Shown here piece by piece: positions 22,472-34,299 of a stretch of DNA of 64,000 nt. The DNA is taken from the NCBI RefSeq assembly GCF_965638725.1, contig NC_134976.1, positions 1,426,001 through 1,490,000 on the forward strand, given 5' to 3'. Positions within the stretch are counted from its first letter, which is position 1, and each line of letters begins with the position of its first letter. Made by a program: the position numbers and the translations under genes. The notes beneath the pieces are model-generated. The model was not told the origin of the DNA. It ran no database searches and saw only the letters and a program-made list of their open reading frames with translations. Source of the DNA: Aptenodytes patagonicus (taxonomy: Eukaryota; Chordata; Aves; Sphenisciformes; Spheniscidae).

Positions 22472-24347
22472 GCAACGACAAGCTTTTGAACAAATTAAAC
22501 GGGAGATAGTTCATGCAGTAGCCCTGGGGCCAGTCCGGGCAGGGCAAGAGGTAAAAAATGTGCTCTACACTGCAGCCAGGGAGAACGGTCCTACCTGGAG
22601 CCTCTGGCAGAAAGCACCTGGGGAGACTCGAGGTCGAGCCCTAGGGTTTTGGAGTCGGGGATACAGAGGATCCGAGGCCTGCTATACTCCAACTGAAAAA
22701 GAGATATTAGCAGCATATGAAGGGGTTCGAGCTGCTTCAGAAGTGATCGGCACTGAAGCACAGCTCCTCCTGGCACCCCGACTGCTGGTGCTGGGCTGGA
22801 TGTTCAGAGGGAGGGTCCCCTGTACACATCATGCAACTGATGCTACGTGGAGTAAGTGGGTCGCACTGATCACACAACGGGCTCGAATAGGAAACCCCAG
22901 TCGCCCAGGAATCCTGGAAGTGATCATGGATTGGCCAGAGGGCAAAGATTTTGGAATATCGCCAGAGGAGGAGGTGACGCGTGCTGAGGAGGCCCCAATG
23001 TATAATGAACTACCAGAAAATGAGAAGCAATATGCCCTGTTCACTGATGGGTCCTGTCGTCTTGTGGGAAAACATCGGAGGTGGAAAGCTGCTGTATGGA
23101 GTCCTGTGCGACAAGTTGTAGAAACTGCTGAAGGAGAAGGTGAATCGAGCCAATTTGCAGCAGTAAAGGCCATCCAGCTGGCTTTAGACATTGCTGACCG
23201 AGAAAAGTGGCCAGTGCTCTATCTCTATACTGACTCATGGATGGTGGCAAAGGCCCTGTGGGGGTGGTTGCAGCAATGGAAGCAGAGCAACTGGCAGCGC
23301 AGAGGCAAACCCATCTGGGCTGCCGCATTGTGGCAAGATATTGCTGCCCGGGTGGAGAACCTGGTTGTAAAAGGCCGTCACGTAGATGCTCACGTACCCA
23401 AGAGTCGGGCCACTGAAGAACATCAAAACAACCAGCAGGTGGATCAGGCTGCTAAGATTGAAGTGGCTCAGGTGGATCTGGACTGGCAACATAAGGGTGA
23501 ATTATGTATAGCTCAGTGGGCCCATGACACCTCAGGTCACCAAGGAAGAGATGCAACATACAGATGGGCTCGTGATCGAGGGGTGGACTTGACCATGGAC
23601 ACTATTGCGCAGGTTATCCCTGAATGCGAAACATGCGCTGCGATCAAGCAAGCCAAGCGGTTAAAGCCTCTCTGGTATGGAGGACGATGGCTGAAATATA
23701 AATATGGGGAGGCCTGGCAGATCGATTATATCACACTCCCACAAACCCGCCAAGGCAAGCGCCACGTGCTTACAATGGTGGAGGCAACCACCGGATGGCT
23801 GGAAGCATATCCCGTGCCCCATGCCACTGCCCGGAACACTATCCTGGGCCTTGAAAAGCAAGTCCTATGGCGACATGGCACCCCAGAAAGAATTGAGTCA
23901 GACAACGGGACTCATTTCCGAAACAACCTCATAGACACCTGGGCCAAAGAGCACGGCATTGAGTGGGTGTATCACATCCCCTATCATGCACCAGCCTCTG
24001 GGAAAATTGAACGATACAATGGACTGTTAAAGACTACGCTGAGAGCAATGGGTGGTGGGACATTCAAACATTGGGACACACATTTAGCAAAGGCCACCTG
24101 GTTAGTCAGCACGAGGGGATCTGCCAATCGAGCTGGCCCTGCCCAGTCAGAACTTTTACGTACTGTAGAAGGGGATAAAGTCCCTGTAGTGCACGTTGGG
24201 GAAGACAGTCTGGGTTATTCCTGCCTCAGGCAAAGGCAAACCCATCCGTGGGATTGCTTTTGCTCAAGGACCTGGGTGCACTTGGTGGATAACGCGGACG
24301 GATGGGGAAGTCTGATGTGTACCTCAAGGGGATTTGATTGTGGGTGA
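22389..24347 (+). pseudogene. Pol part 2: RT connection, RNase H and integrase
   Basis: Continues pol in the shifted frame, about 650 codons. RNase H motifs: FTDGSC near 23,040, YTDSWMVAKAL near 23,230, and DAHVP. Where RNase H normally has a catalytic Glu, this copy reads SSQFAAVKA, so that residue appears replaced by Ala. Integrase: HxxxH (HDTSGH) and CxxC (CETC) zinc-binding residues, then the D,D,E triad in WQIDYITLP, ESDNGTHF and SGKIERYN. No dUTPase or env frame follows. Confidence 0.88.
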
Positions 24348-24757
24348 GAATAGCCAATGATTGAACTATATTATGTTAATTGCTACATAATATTATATGC
24401 CATACCAATGATATTCCAATAAGAATCACCCAGATTAATGAAGAATGAACTTCAATGAAACCGAGCAAAGCACAGTGATGATGGAACCAGAACTGACTTG
24501 AACATCAAACAATCCAGCACCGCATACCGTCTCCATCGTTCCTGCCCTGAAAGATTATTATGACAGATGGAGCCCAGAGTCATGGACTGAATGAACTCAA
24601 TGGACATTTTAGAGGGATGGCCCATAGACTAAGGGAATGATATCTGTGTGTATATATATATATCAAAACCAGGAAAAGGGGTGTTGATTAATGAAAAAGT
24701 ATTGGAAAGTGGGGGACCCGGGCATGATGTAAATGGTATACAATAAAGGGTGAATAC

Positions 24758-25314
24758 TGTCCTGGTTTTGGCAGGGATAGAGTTAATTTCCTTTCTAGTA
24801 GCTGGTACAGTGCTGTGTTTTGGATTTAGGATGAGAACAAAGTTGATAACGCAGCGATGTTTCAGTTGTTGCTAGGTAGTGCTTACACTAGCCAAGGACT
24901 TTTGAGTTTCCCATGCTCTACCGACTGAGAAGGCTGGAGGTGCACAAGAAGCTGGGAGGGGGCACAGCCAAACTGGCCAAAGGGACATTCCATACCATGT
25001 GACGTCATGCTCAGTACATAAACTGGGGAAAGCTGGCCGGGGGGGCCGCTGCTCGGGGACTGGCTGGGCATCGGTCAGCGGATGGTGAGCAATTGCACTG
25101 TGCATCTCTTGCTTTGTATATTCTTTTATCATTATTATTATTATTATTGTTATTATTATTTTATTTTATTTCAATTATTAAACTGTCTTTATCTCAACCC
25201 ACGAGTTTTCTCACTTCTACTCTTCCAATTCTCTCCCCCATCCCACTGGGGTCGGGGGGGAGTGAGCAAGCGGCTGTGTGGTGCTCAGTTGCCGACTGAG
25301 GTTAAACCATGACA
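24758..25314 (+). repeat. 3' LTR (557 bp)
   Basis: TGTCCTGG...CCATGACA, followed by GTGGG. Contains a perfect CRE (TGACGTCA, 25000-25007) in U3, an ATT-rich tract (25,128-25,175) and a poly-G tract. A purine stretch AATAAAGGG lies at 24,742-24,750, 7 bp before the LTR, in about the place of a polypurine tract. Confidence 0.92.
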
Positions 25315-25319
25315 GTGGG

Positions 25320-26399
25320 GAAGGAGAGTAGCAGAGCACGTACCCCTGGACATCAGGGAAAGAGAACTTGAGTTATTGAGGACACTGGCGGGTGGGAACC
25401 CATGGGGGCAGTGTGAGGGCCCTGAGAGCATCCATAAGCCATCGTGTCCCTGTGCAGCGTCACTTGGGGCCTCCACCTGCATCTCTGTCCATTGGCCCAG
25501 GAGACCATTGAAGCAAGGCCTGAGTTTCAGCCCCAGCTTGATCTATGCTGTAGGTGTATGGGTCTCCAGACACAGCCATAGACACAGCCTTGCCTGTCCA
25601 TAAACCTTGTTGATTAGGGCCTGCAGACTCACTTCCCAGTTTGGTTCTTTATGGGACGTACAATGGAATGACACCGTGGCCCTCCAGGTGCCGGACCCCA
25701 GCTGATTCTCAGAGGCCTAGGGCCGTTCTGCTTCCTTTCTTCCCATCACTTTGTCAGACTTTGGGAGGAGAGAAAGGACAAGCAGGTGAGGTTTCTGGGT
25801 GCCAATGACTGAAAGGGGGGAGCAGAGCCCTCACACGTGAAATGATCTGAAGGCTCTGCTAGTTCAAAACTGTTATCTTCTGTTCCTATCTCTGAGGCCT
25901 TAAGTCTTCCACAGGAATCTGGAAGCAGTAAGGGTGCTCCACCTCCCTCTCTTTTAGCAATTCAGTTGACAGTACCCAAGCCAGTGTGTTTGAATTCTGT
26001 TTCCAGCCTACAGCACCCCATAGTCTGGAGATATGCCAGGAAACTCGCAGAAGGATCCCACTCCTCTGGACAAGAAGGTGGGTGTTCCCAGGAACGTGGT
26101 GTACTGATAGCTGCGTTCATGGACCTGGTCAAATGCCTGTCTCCTTTTTTTAATGGTGCCCTACTTGCCTGTTTCATGTGTAAACTCTCTCTGTGGATGC
26201 TGACATTCACTAAGCAACTTGGTCTGACCTCAGAGCTGGCCCTGCTTGGATCTGGGCATCGGACTAGAGATCACTTGAGCTCCCTGACCCCCTGAATTGT
26301 CCTATGAGCATATGATGTAGAGACCGTCACTTCCAGCTTTATCTCTTCTTATATGGCACATGGTCAAGTCATGGTAAGTTCATGACGATGCCCTTCTCT
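25320..26399. other. No gene recognised
   Basis: Unique-looking, moderately GC-rich sequence with no domain, splice structure or identifiable element. It lies between the provirus and the first block of the duplicated segment. Confidence 0.4.
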
Positions 26400-28350
26400 T
26401 TTAGGTGCCCAGGGATGTCACCCAAGAGGACTCCTTCGATGGCTCCCTCCTCACCAAAGTGAGCTCGTACAGCCTGGGGTTCCCTGGGTTCCACTGTTGT
26501 CCGCTTGCAAAGATGAGCGCAACACTTGCTTCTCCTAACTCACAAGAGACCTCTACCAATCCCAGGACCTTTCAAAAGGGATATTCCACAGAAATATCCA
26601 TCTTGCCCTGTAACTTCATTACCACTCTTCTTCCTGTTATATGGTGTATTTAGTTTCTCTAATCTTTCATATAATTTCACCTGTCCTGATACAATGACCA
26701 TTTCTAAGGTCATCTCTGCAGGTGCAGACTCTCTAGACAAAGGCCCCTTCCATTATTCACCAATTTTCTCCTACTGTTTTCCTTTGTTCATTCAGATAAC
26801 TCTCACCTACCCAGTTGCTGCTTTGAGCTTCAGGGAGTCAAAAGCTTGCCTGTCTTTCAGTAGTCTAATTGTCTCTTTAGCCAATTCTTTAATTATGTTT
26901 GTATCTAACTTTTTTGTATCTATCTAATACATTTCTCATAAGACTATCCCTTGTGGAAAGGCAACCTCGTTAGAGACAGCTTGTGCTTAGCATATGGTTG
27001 AGGAGGGTGTTTTATTGTTTATGAAACTTTACCATGCTTTGCTTTGCTTGCAAAGAGGAAAAATTCTTCTGTGGCCTGCGTGCAGCCAGTTCTCGAAGGA
27101 GAGCAGGAGGGAGTTGGTGCAACGGAGCTGTAACATTCAGCTCCAGAGTTCAGTGAAATCTGATGTAAGGCAAACTGATGCAAGTCCCAGGGGGCCAATG
27201 AGAACAATGGCGGGGTTGGGGAGGTGAGGAGCGAGGTTGTCCATCCGGTGTCAGACCTCAAAGGACTGCTTTTCTTACCTGTCCGGACCTCCTGAGGGGA
27301 CACTCTGCATCAATATCAGTTGGAGAATGCCTCTATCACCTCTTCTCTAAACTGAAAAGAAAAAAATATATACTTTAACTGAAAAATATTTTTTATTAGG
27401 TGCACTTTGAAATCTTCTTCTTTTAACTACACTACAAAATGACTCCAATGAGCTGTACAAGCCTGGAAGACCTGAAGAAAACTACAGGAAAAGAAATAGT
27501 TCGTTAAGGCTTTCTGTATTTTAATGAGACCCATGGTGTATTTGGTGCTGAGTCCTTGAACCTCCCATGATGAGAGGAGATTGAACAAACCTCTCAAGAA
27601 GTCAAAGTCAGAAGCAAAACTCCAAGTACCTTGAAGTATGACTGGGTCCCCCTGAGGACCATTCCTGACAAAGCCTCCCCATGGACTCGTTAGAGCAGGT
27701 AATTGGAGGCTGTGATTGCAGGTAGGCAAAGGCACTGCGCAGGCAGCTGTGACGCTGAGAAAAGCCTGGTTTTTTTCAGAAAGCAGAAAGGCCAAGCCCT
27801 GACCCCCAGGCCCTGAGAAGGCAGACCCTGTCCCTCACGCGTGGCTCAGGGCTCTTCCTGGGGACAGTGGGGTGTGAGGGTGAGCAATGCCAAGTGTAGA
27901 AAAACTGTACAACCCCTCCCGGCCTCCCCAAGCAGGGGCAAGGAAGAAATGAAGTCCAGAGCCTCAACAGAAAGTTCCTTGTTGTAGGCATTGGTGGTAG
28001 AAGCAACTGCTATAGCCAAGGGGACAAAGACCTTGGGTTTTCATGGGCCTTTCAGCGTTGCCAGAGGCCGAGGCCGTCTCTACCGCAGGCTGTCCTACAC
28101 TGTCCCATGCCTGCACCTCTTTCCCTTCAGGTTGTTGACACCCTTCTTGCTCTCCCACCTAGCTCTCACCTGTGATGGGTGCGCTTGACCTCTGACCAGA
28201 CCGGTGGTGCTTTGGTGCCGGCTCCGGAAGGGGTAAAGGCCTGAGCCGTAGCCAGGCGTGAACTCCCCTAGTTTCAATCTGTTCTCTGAAAATCCACCAA
28301 TGACCAGAGTGACCCAGTGAGCATCGATGCATATGAGCTTGGAACACCGA
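26400..28350 (+). repeat. Diverged duplicated segment, copy A
   Basis: Collinear by eye with 42,580-44,760 and in part 37,600-38,570. Shared landmarks in order: GTTGCTGCTTTGAGCTTCAGG (26,815), a GTTAATGAG-like stretch near 27,525 with CAAAACTCCAAGT (27,617), a GAGGGGACAAAG-like stretch near 28,018, and CGCAGGCTGTCC (28,083). No coding function recognised. Confidence 0.55.
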
Positions 28351-29059
28351 TCATGTGATTAACGCATGAATAGCCGGTGGCTTTTCCAAGACTCATTTAT
28401 CAAGAATGTTGTGGGTACAAGGAGACTCATGCATACTTCTTCCATTGCATGTAATTTAACTACAAGCCAACCACTTTATCCCCTAAATATGACAGCCTAG
28501 GTGAGCCTCCTTTGAGCTCTCCCTGCTAGGCAGTGTGGCTGCATGGCGGTGATCTCCCCTCGAGCTGGGACAACTCTCAAGGTTGCTCCTCGAGGCAGAG
28601 ACACCTTTTACCAACCACAGATCTTTGGTAAGTGACCGATATCACACATAACCGTATGGTAACTTTGTCTTAGTAACTTCGATTGCATGCTGAATTCATG
28701 CTAATTAAACATTGCATATACATTCCCTTAGACATAAACCGTTGACCATGTCTGAGACTAGGTTTGGACCTAGCCGCACCTAGACTCCTCTCTGAGAAGG
28801 AGTTTGGAAAGCAAAGGGGTCCACACTGAACCTCATGACTCAACGGGAGGGTCTTCCTTACCCTTTGTGTTTCTGGTCTCTGTGAATCATTCTAACTTGA
28901 GTGTAACTCAATTTTCCTTTGTATGTTTCCTCCATGCAGTAATTGATAGAGTGAACCTTGCCATCACACTTTGTTAAGTTGCACTTTTAAAACATCATAT
29001 TAAAACCACATTTGCTAATCACTGTCAAAGGACAGTGATTCTTTAAGCGATCTAAATCA
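28351..29059. other. No gene recognised
   Basis: AT-richer sequence without recognisable coding exons or definable mobile elements. Confidence 0.4.
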
Positions 29060-29760
29060 CTCATTTTGCAACGTCACCCCAGCATTTCTATAACTTCAGT
29101 GATGTCTCTCCACCCATCCATGTCTTTTCCTTGAAACACAAAGCCATGGGCTGATCGTGACACCTTCTGGGTGACCTCTTGCACCACAAAGCTACACTTG
29201 GAGTGAGATTTCTTTTTCCTCACCTCCAGTCTGAACCTTCCAAGCTGCACTTTGTGGAGTTTTCCTTCTCTTCCCACTACCAGGAAAAGCTCGGAGCCTC
29301 TACTTTACCAGACTAAAGAACCCCAGGTCCCTGAGCCTCTTCACAGAGGCCCCAAACCACATCATGGCAGATGTATTCTGGGGCCACTCCAGTTCTTCCC
29401 CATTCCTCCAGACCAGTGAGGCCCTGGGTTTCCATTTCTTTTATCCAAGAACAAATCCTTCCCTTCCCTTCCCTTCCCTTCCCTTCCCTTCCCTTCCCTT
29501 CCCTTCCCTTCCCTTCCCTTCCCTTCCCTTCCCCTTTCCCTTTCCCTTTCCCTTTCCCTTTCCCTTTCCCTTTCCCTTTCCTTGTTCTTCTCTCCAGGAA
29601 GATATGGGAAGGCTGTAATTAGGTCTCCCCAAAACCTTCTCTTCTCCTGACTTTGCACCTTTGCAGCAAAGGCAGACAACAGCACCCTGGGCTGCAGGAG
29701 GAAGAGCACTGCCAGCAGCTGGGGGGGGGTGATCCTTCCTCTCTACTCAGCCCTGCTACA
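29060..29760. mobile_element. Degraded CR1 fragments in both orientations
   Basis: Minus-strand CR1-like sequence spans about 29,060-29,456 and resumes at 29,583-29,640 (TTAGGTCTCCCCAAAACCTTC). At about 29,650-29,760 a plus-strand CR1 piece follows (GCAAAGGCAGACAACAGCACC ... CTCTACTCAGCCCTG). Old and frame-broken. Confidence 0.55.
29457..29582. repeat. Microsatellite, (CCCTT)n changing to (CCCTTT)n
   Basis: About 76 bp of perfect CCCTT pentamers switch at about 29,533 to CCCTTT hexamers for about 48 bp. Strict polypyrimidine on the plus strand. It interrupts a CR1 relic. Confidence 0.95.
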
Positions 29761-30960
29761 AGTGCTCTTGCTCACTTCCCTCAAGCTTTTCTACATTGCC
29801 ACCTCACGCGCACTGCAGCCAAAGCTGCCCTCCACATCTTCCACCAGTCTCCTGCCTCGTCTTCTGGTGAAAAACAAGTCCAGGAGAGCATCCCCCCATG
29901 TCGGGTCAGGGACTACCTTCTACCTTCCCTTCAATGGAGGCCTTCTAGCAGATGTCCATGACCTTCAAAGTCCTCCAGTGACTACCAGGTCCTAAAATTG
30001 TGTCCCTTCCTCCAGCTGTCTAAAGGAGACCTCACCCTCTTCCTAACCTTCTTCAGGCAGTTCAGGGATCCTGACCGTAAGAGCATTGTCCATGGAGGAG
30101 TCAGTGATCCACAGAACAGTAAACCTGAGTAGACCCGGGCCTGTGCTGCGCTGTGCTGGGCTCCACGTGCAGCTTGGTCTTCAGGCTGTGTTGTGCTGAG
30201 CATGTCCCTGGGTCACAGCATAAACCCGACTGCAACAGAGAAATCTGCAGGAAGCTCCCACCTGGTACCGGCCATGAGGCCCACTGCACGTCCTTACCTT
30301 TACCAAAAACTGCAGCAACACATTTTCATGTGAACATCACGTCTCAGGGCAGTAGAAATGATGACTGAAGTTTTTTTCCCTGTTAGAAAACACTGAAAGA
30401 GATCACAGGAGCAGATTCCACAGATGGACGCTGCACAACTTTCTGCACCGCTGCCAAAGGCTCTGGCATCTGAAGGAACGTATGATTGCCTACATGATCC
30501 TCTCTCTAGTGTGTTTCTCTAACAAATGACATTTTAAAGAATGCCTCGCAGAGTCTGAGTGCCTTTCTTACCGGCGACATAACAAACCAGAACCTCCAGG
30601 TACAAAACAACCACCAAGTCACGTGTGCCTGCTGATGACTATCAGGTTCTCAGCCAGAAGTGAATGTCATGGTCAACAGCCCAGCCCTGTGCCTGCTGAT
30701 GGCCAATCACTCCAGGACGTTGGAGACTAAAGTGGCCTCATATTCACCTTCACAGCCACGTGCCTCCTGCTGGCCCATGAAATTCTGAGGTACAGCTGAC
30801 CTCATCATAGCATTCCCACCCCTCTCCTCCTTGTAGCCTGTGAGCTGGTCAGAGTCTTCACATTCCTCTTCCAGTGCCTTGAGAATGCTCTGGGACCTCA
30901 TGAGCCCTGCTCTTCCCCCAAGGGTCCAAAGAGCATAAGTCCAGGTTAGGAGAGGGGTTA
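29761..30960. other. No gene recognised
   Basis: No conserved coding segment. A self-complementary-looking stretch around 30,150-30,200 is composed of GCTGTGCT/AGCACAAC-type words, but I see no RNA gene. Confidence 0.35.
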
Positions 30961-31310
30961 GAATCATAGAATCATAGAATCATTGAGGTTGGAAAAGACC
31001 TCTAAGATCATCGAGTCCAACCGTCAACCCAACACCACCATGCCCACTAAACCATGTCCCTAAGCGCCTCATCTACACGTCTTTTAAATACCTCCAGGGA
31101 TGGGGACTCCACCACTTCCCTGGGCAGCCTGTTCCAATGTTTCACCACTCTTTCAGTAAAGAAATTTTTCCTCACGTCCAATCTAAACCTCCCCTGGCAC
31201 AACTTGAGGCCATTTCCTCTCGTCCTATCGCTTGTTACTTGGGAGAAGAGACCAACACCCACCTCGCTACAACCTCCTGTCAGGTAGTTGTAGAGAGCGA
31301 TGAGGGTTGA
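30961..31310 (-). mobile_element. CR1 LINE 3' end
   Basis: Starts at the tail repeat GAATCATAGAATCATAGAATC and reads on the complement through the 3' UTR into the end of the reverse transcriptase ([17 protein letters not shown]). The C-terminal coding part is clean, so it is a relatively young copy, 5'-truncated. Confidence 0.93.
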
Positions 31311-31379
31311 AGGTGAAGGGGTTAGAGCGTGGGAAAGACAGCTTCGGGGATTGGGTCTTCAGGTTAGGGTTTAAGGATT

Positions 31380-31640
31380 AGGGCTCGCCTTTCTGGCTGC
31401 CCTGAAAACAACAAATAGGGACAGTTTGGTTGTCCTAAATGTGGGCATGTGTTGCCAGTTCACCTGGCCAAAGGAAGGCCCCACCACGCTCCAAGAGGAT
31501 GCCCCCAGATGCTGCCCTGTCTCTATGAAGAGCTCCATTCGAGTTTGCAGTTTCCTGCATGTATCTTGGACCGCCTCTGGCATCTCAAATGGCACCAGCT
31601 CTTTGCGTCTGAACCGCTCACTCCTGAACTCCGCCTCCAG
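31380..31640. repeat. Duplicated segment shared with 42,230-42,430
   Basis: Shares AAGAGGATGCCCCCAGATGC / AAGAAGATGCCCCCAGATGC followed by TGCCCTGTCTCT and a further about 120 bp of alignable sequence. Probably part of the same local duplications as the 26.4, 37.6 and 42.2 kb blocks. Confidence 0.6.
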
Positions 31641-33354
31641 AAATCAGAATGGGACCTGAGGCAAGGAGCTCACATGCAGGACCTTGTTCACACCTGCACT
31701 GAGGCAAGAAGAATGCCACCTCATGGTGTGCATGGGAGGGAGCGGAGTCCCCTTCTAGCTGCAGGGCTATGAATCCAAAATGAGGGCTGAATCCCTTCCC
31801 TCAGCAAGGGTAAAGGAGATCCCTGCCTGTCCCTGTCTGGGAATCCTGTCTAGTGATGGGAGAAGAGAAGTTTATTCTTGGACCTAAATCTGACTCTGGT
31901 CAGAAGGTATTCTTAGATGTAAATCTTTGTCTCTCCTCAGCTGCGGGAGGGAACATCAGTGATTCCTTAAGCCTGTTTGAGAATATCTGGAGCCCCAGGG
32001 ACACCTGGAGGGAGCCCAGAGGGGGTGAAGAAAGTGCCACCTTGGGCTGTCCCTCTGCTACTGAGATGGGCAGGGCTCCTGGGATGGAGGGAGCTCATGG
32101 CAACCAAGCAGCGCTGCCGAGAGACAGCTCTGCCCAGGAGCAGCTCCTCTGCAAAGCGCAGCAGGGCTGAGGGCACTGCCTGCAGATGCTGAAGGGTGAG
32201 GAGTGAGGCAGGGAGAGTTAAAAGGCCGTGTGGGGTGGGAGAATGCAGAGAGCTCACTGGGGGAGAGATCTTCACAGACCTGTAAGAAACATGGTAAGTT
32301 TCTGGAGGCCGGGCAACGCATCTGCAGTTCCTGGAAAGGTCTCAAAAAGTTGTCGTATTCCCACAGGCTGTGAGATCTTTAAGGAGGACTCTCACAGTTT
32401 CTCTGGTGTAGAGGAGGAGGACGTGCTCCAGAGCAGGGCTTCCCTGCTGCACCATCAGAGGGACAGGGCATGACGGCTGCTTTCTTTCGGGGACTGCTGC
32501 AGGCTGTGAATCTGGGTTTGCCCCCAGGGGTGCCCAGGGCTGTCCTTCAGAGCGGGGTCCCTGCACCCCAGGGACTGTGTGCTAGAGGAGGGACTCTGCC
32601 GCCTGCCAAGCTCAGCACTCAGCCTGCCCTGAGAGCTTCTTCCCACTGCGCTGTGAGGGGAAGCTGTGGGTAGGAGGAGTGACCCCTGGCAGGGCAGGGC
32701 AGGGTCCTTCTGCTGCCAAGAGGGTGCCGTGTGATACAGGGCTGCTCACAGCTCCAGATCACCCCCAGGGACACATCTGAGTGCAATCGTCCTCCAGCTG
32801 AAAGAGCTGCCAGCACTGGGCAGCTGAGACCAGGACTGATGGACGGACCGGCTGTCCTCACTCTGCACTAAGGGACAGTCCCTTTGCCTGTCAGCACCCA
32901 CAATGTGTCACTTGAGGTACAGCAGAAATGCCAATGATTTCTCCCTTAAAAACACTCCTCAGGTGTGGTGGGGCAACAAGAAGAGAATAAACAAAACAAA
33001 ACCCCCACAGCTCTGCTCTGCAGTCAGGTGAGTTGCTGCAAAGCTCTTTGATGGCATGAGAGGTTTTAATCTGAGATCACTCCTGTCTCCTATTTACCTA
33101 TTGCTGTAGGGCAAGACTGACTCCTCCAGAGCCCCCAGCAGATCTCCCAGCTCCCTGGGGCACCCTCAGCCAGCACCAACCAGACCTCATGAAAGGGATG
33201 TACCAAAGGTCTTCCTGAAAGGGGACAGGCAGTTTAGGGTGGGGGTGGTGGGGAAGTTCTATGAGAAAAGAGGTAGATTTTGCTTAGAGAAGTCTACCCT
33301 AACTTGCCACTGCCTTTTCCTCCTTGGACAGGTTCACATGCCCAGAGGGACCAG
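31641..33354. other. 5' region of the intact OR gene; no other gene recognised
   Basis: From about 32,880 it aligns with the flank of the OR pseudogene. A pyrimidine-rich stretch ending TTGGACAG at 33,331 is a good splice acceptor for the 5' untranslated exon. The upstream OR exon itself cannot be placed. Confidence 0.45.
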
Positions 33355-34281
33355 ATGTCCAACGGCAGCTCCATCACCGAGTTCCTCCTCCTGGCATTCG
33401 CAGACACGCGGGAGCTGCAGCTCTTGACCTTCTGGCTCTTCCTGGGCGTCTACCTGGCTGCCCTCCTGGGCAATGGCATCATCATCACCACCATAGCCTT
33501 CGACCACCGCCTCCACACCCCCATGTACTTCTTCCTCCTCAACCTCGCCCTCCTCGACCTGGGCTCTATCTCCACCACTCTCCCCAAAGCCATGGCCAAT
33601 TCCCTCTGGGAGAACAGGGCCATCTCCTACTTGGGTTGTGCTGCCCAGGTCTTTTTCTTTCTCTTCTTGATGACAGCAGAGTGTTCTCTCCTCACTGTCA
33701 TGGCCTACGACCGCTACGTTGCCATCTGCAAACCCCTGCACTACGGGACCCTGCTGGGCAGCAGAGCTTGTGCCCACATGGCAGCAGCTGTCTGGGGCAG
33801 TGGGTTTCTCCATGCCGTGCTGCACACTGCCAGTACATTTTCACTCCCACTCTGTCGAGGCAATGCCCTGGACCAGTTCTTCTGTGAAATCCCCCAGATC
33901 TTCAAGCTCTCCTGCTCAGAGTCAGACTACCTCAGGGAAGCTGGGTTTCTTGTGCTTAGTGCCTGTTTAATTTTGGGGTGTTTTGTTTTCATTGTGCTGT
34001 CCTACGTGCAGATCTTCAGGGCCGTGCTGAGGATCCCCTCCGAGCTGGGACAGCATAAAGCCTTTTCCACGTGCCCCCCTCACCTGGCCGTGGTCTCCCT
34101 GTTTATCAGCAGTGGCATATTTGCCTACCTGAAGCCCCCCTCCATCTCCTCCCCAGTTCTAAATCTGGCACTATCATTTCTGTATTCAGTGGTGCCTCCA
34201 GCAGTGAACCCTCTCATCTACAGCATGAGGAATAAGGAGCTCAAGGATTCCCTGAAGAGACTTATCACTGGATGTTTTTAA
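33355..34281 (+). CDS. Olfactory receptor, family 14-like (bird gamma-c type), 308 aa, intact
   Basis: Odorant-binding class A GPCR of olfactory neuron membranes, coupling to G-olf. Single coding exon of usual OR length. Start chosen at 33355 (MSNGSSITEF, with a glycosylation site NGS at residue 3); an in-frame ATG at 33280 lies before the splice acceptor and would not be in the message. TM2 HTPMYFFLLNLALLDL, TM3 end MAYDRYVAIC (residues 116-125), TM6 KAFSTCPPHL, and TM7 NPLIYSMRN near residue 285 are all intact. The conserved TM3 Cys and loop-2 Cys residues are present. Closest in feel to bird OR14J1/OR14A16-like receptors, a very expanded clade. A deleted paralogue lies at 12851. Confidence 0.95.
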   Translation: MSNGSSITEFLLLAFADTRELQLLTFWLFLGVYLAALLGNGIIITTIAFDHRLHTPMYFFLLNLALLDLGSISTTLPKAMANSLWENRAISYLGCAAQVFFFLFLMTAECSLLTVMAYDRYVAICKPLHYGTLLGSRACAHMAAAVWGSGFLHAVLHTASTFSLPLCRGNALDQFFCEIPQIFKLSCSESDYLREAGFLVLSACLILGCFVFIVLSYVQIFRAVLRIPSELGQHKAFSTCPPHLAVVSLFISSGIFAYLKPPSISSPVLNLALSFLYSVVPPAVNPLIYSMRNKELKDSLKRLITGCF

Positions 34282-34286
34282 GCAGC

Positions 34287-34292
34287 AATAAA
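34287..34292 (+). promoter_or_regulatory. Polyadenylation signal of the OR gene
   Basis: AATAAA lies 6 bp after the stop codon. Another AATAAA-like TAATAAAATAG occurs at about 34,590. Confidence 0.5.
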
Positions 34293-34299
34293 CTGCCCA

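Larger units (their letters stand above)
18478..25314 (+). mobile_element. Endogenous retrovirus with two LTRs, gag and pol, no env
   Basis: Full provirus-like element: 5' LTR 18478-19067, primer binding site 19076-19093, hydrophobic leader ORF, gag, pol with protease, reverse transcriptase, RNase H and integrase, and 3' LTR 24758-25314. It is flanked by the 5-bp duplication GTGGG at 18473-18477 and 25315-25319. No env frame lies between integrase and the 3' LTR. A 5-bp duplication is usual for class III (ERVL-type) elements, while the primer site resembles tRNA-Lys(1,2), so class is uncertain. Pol carries a frameshift. The LTRs differ by roughly a dozen substitutions plus small indels over their first about 300 bp, so the insertion is not very recent. 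Confidence 0.93.

Noticed and set aside
24348-24757. Possible env gene of the provirus
   Set aside because: Only about 410 bp lies between integrase and the 3' LTR, AT-rich with stops in all plus frames.
33280-33354. Upstream in-frame ATG for the intact OR
   Set aside because: It lies 5' of a strong splice acceptor, and the added residues do not resemble any OR N-terminus.
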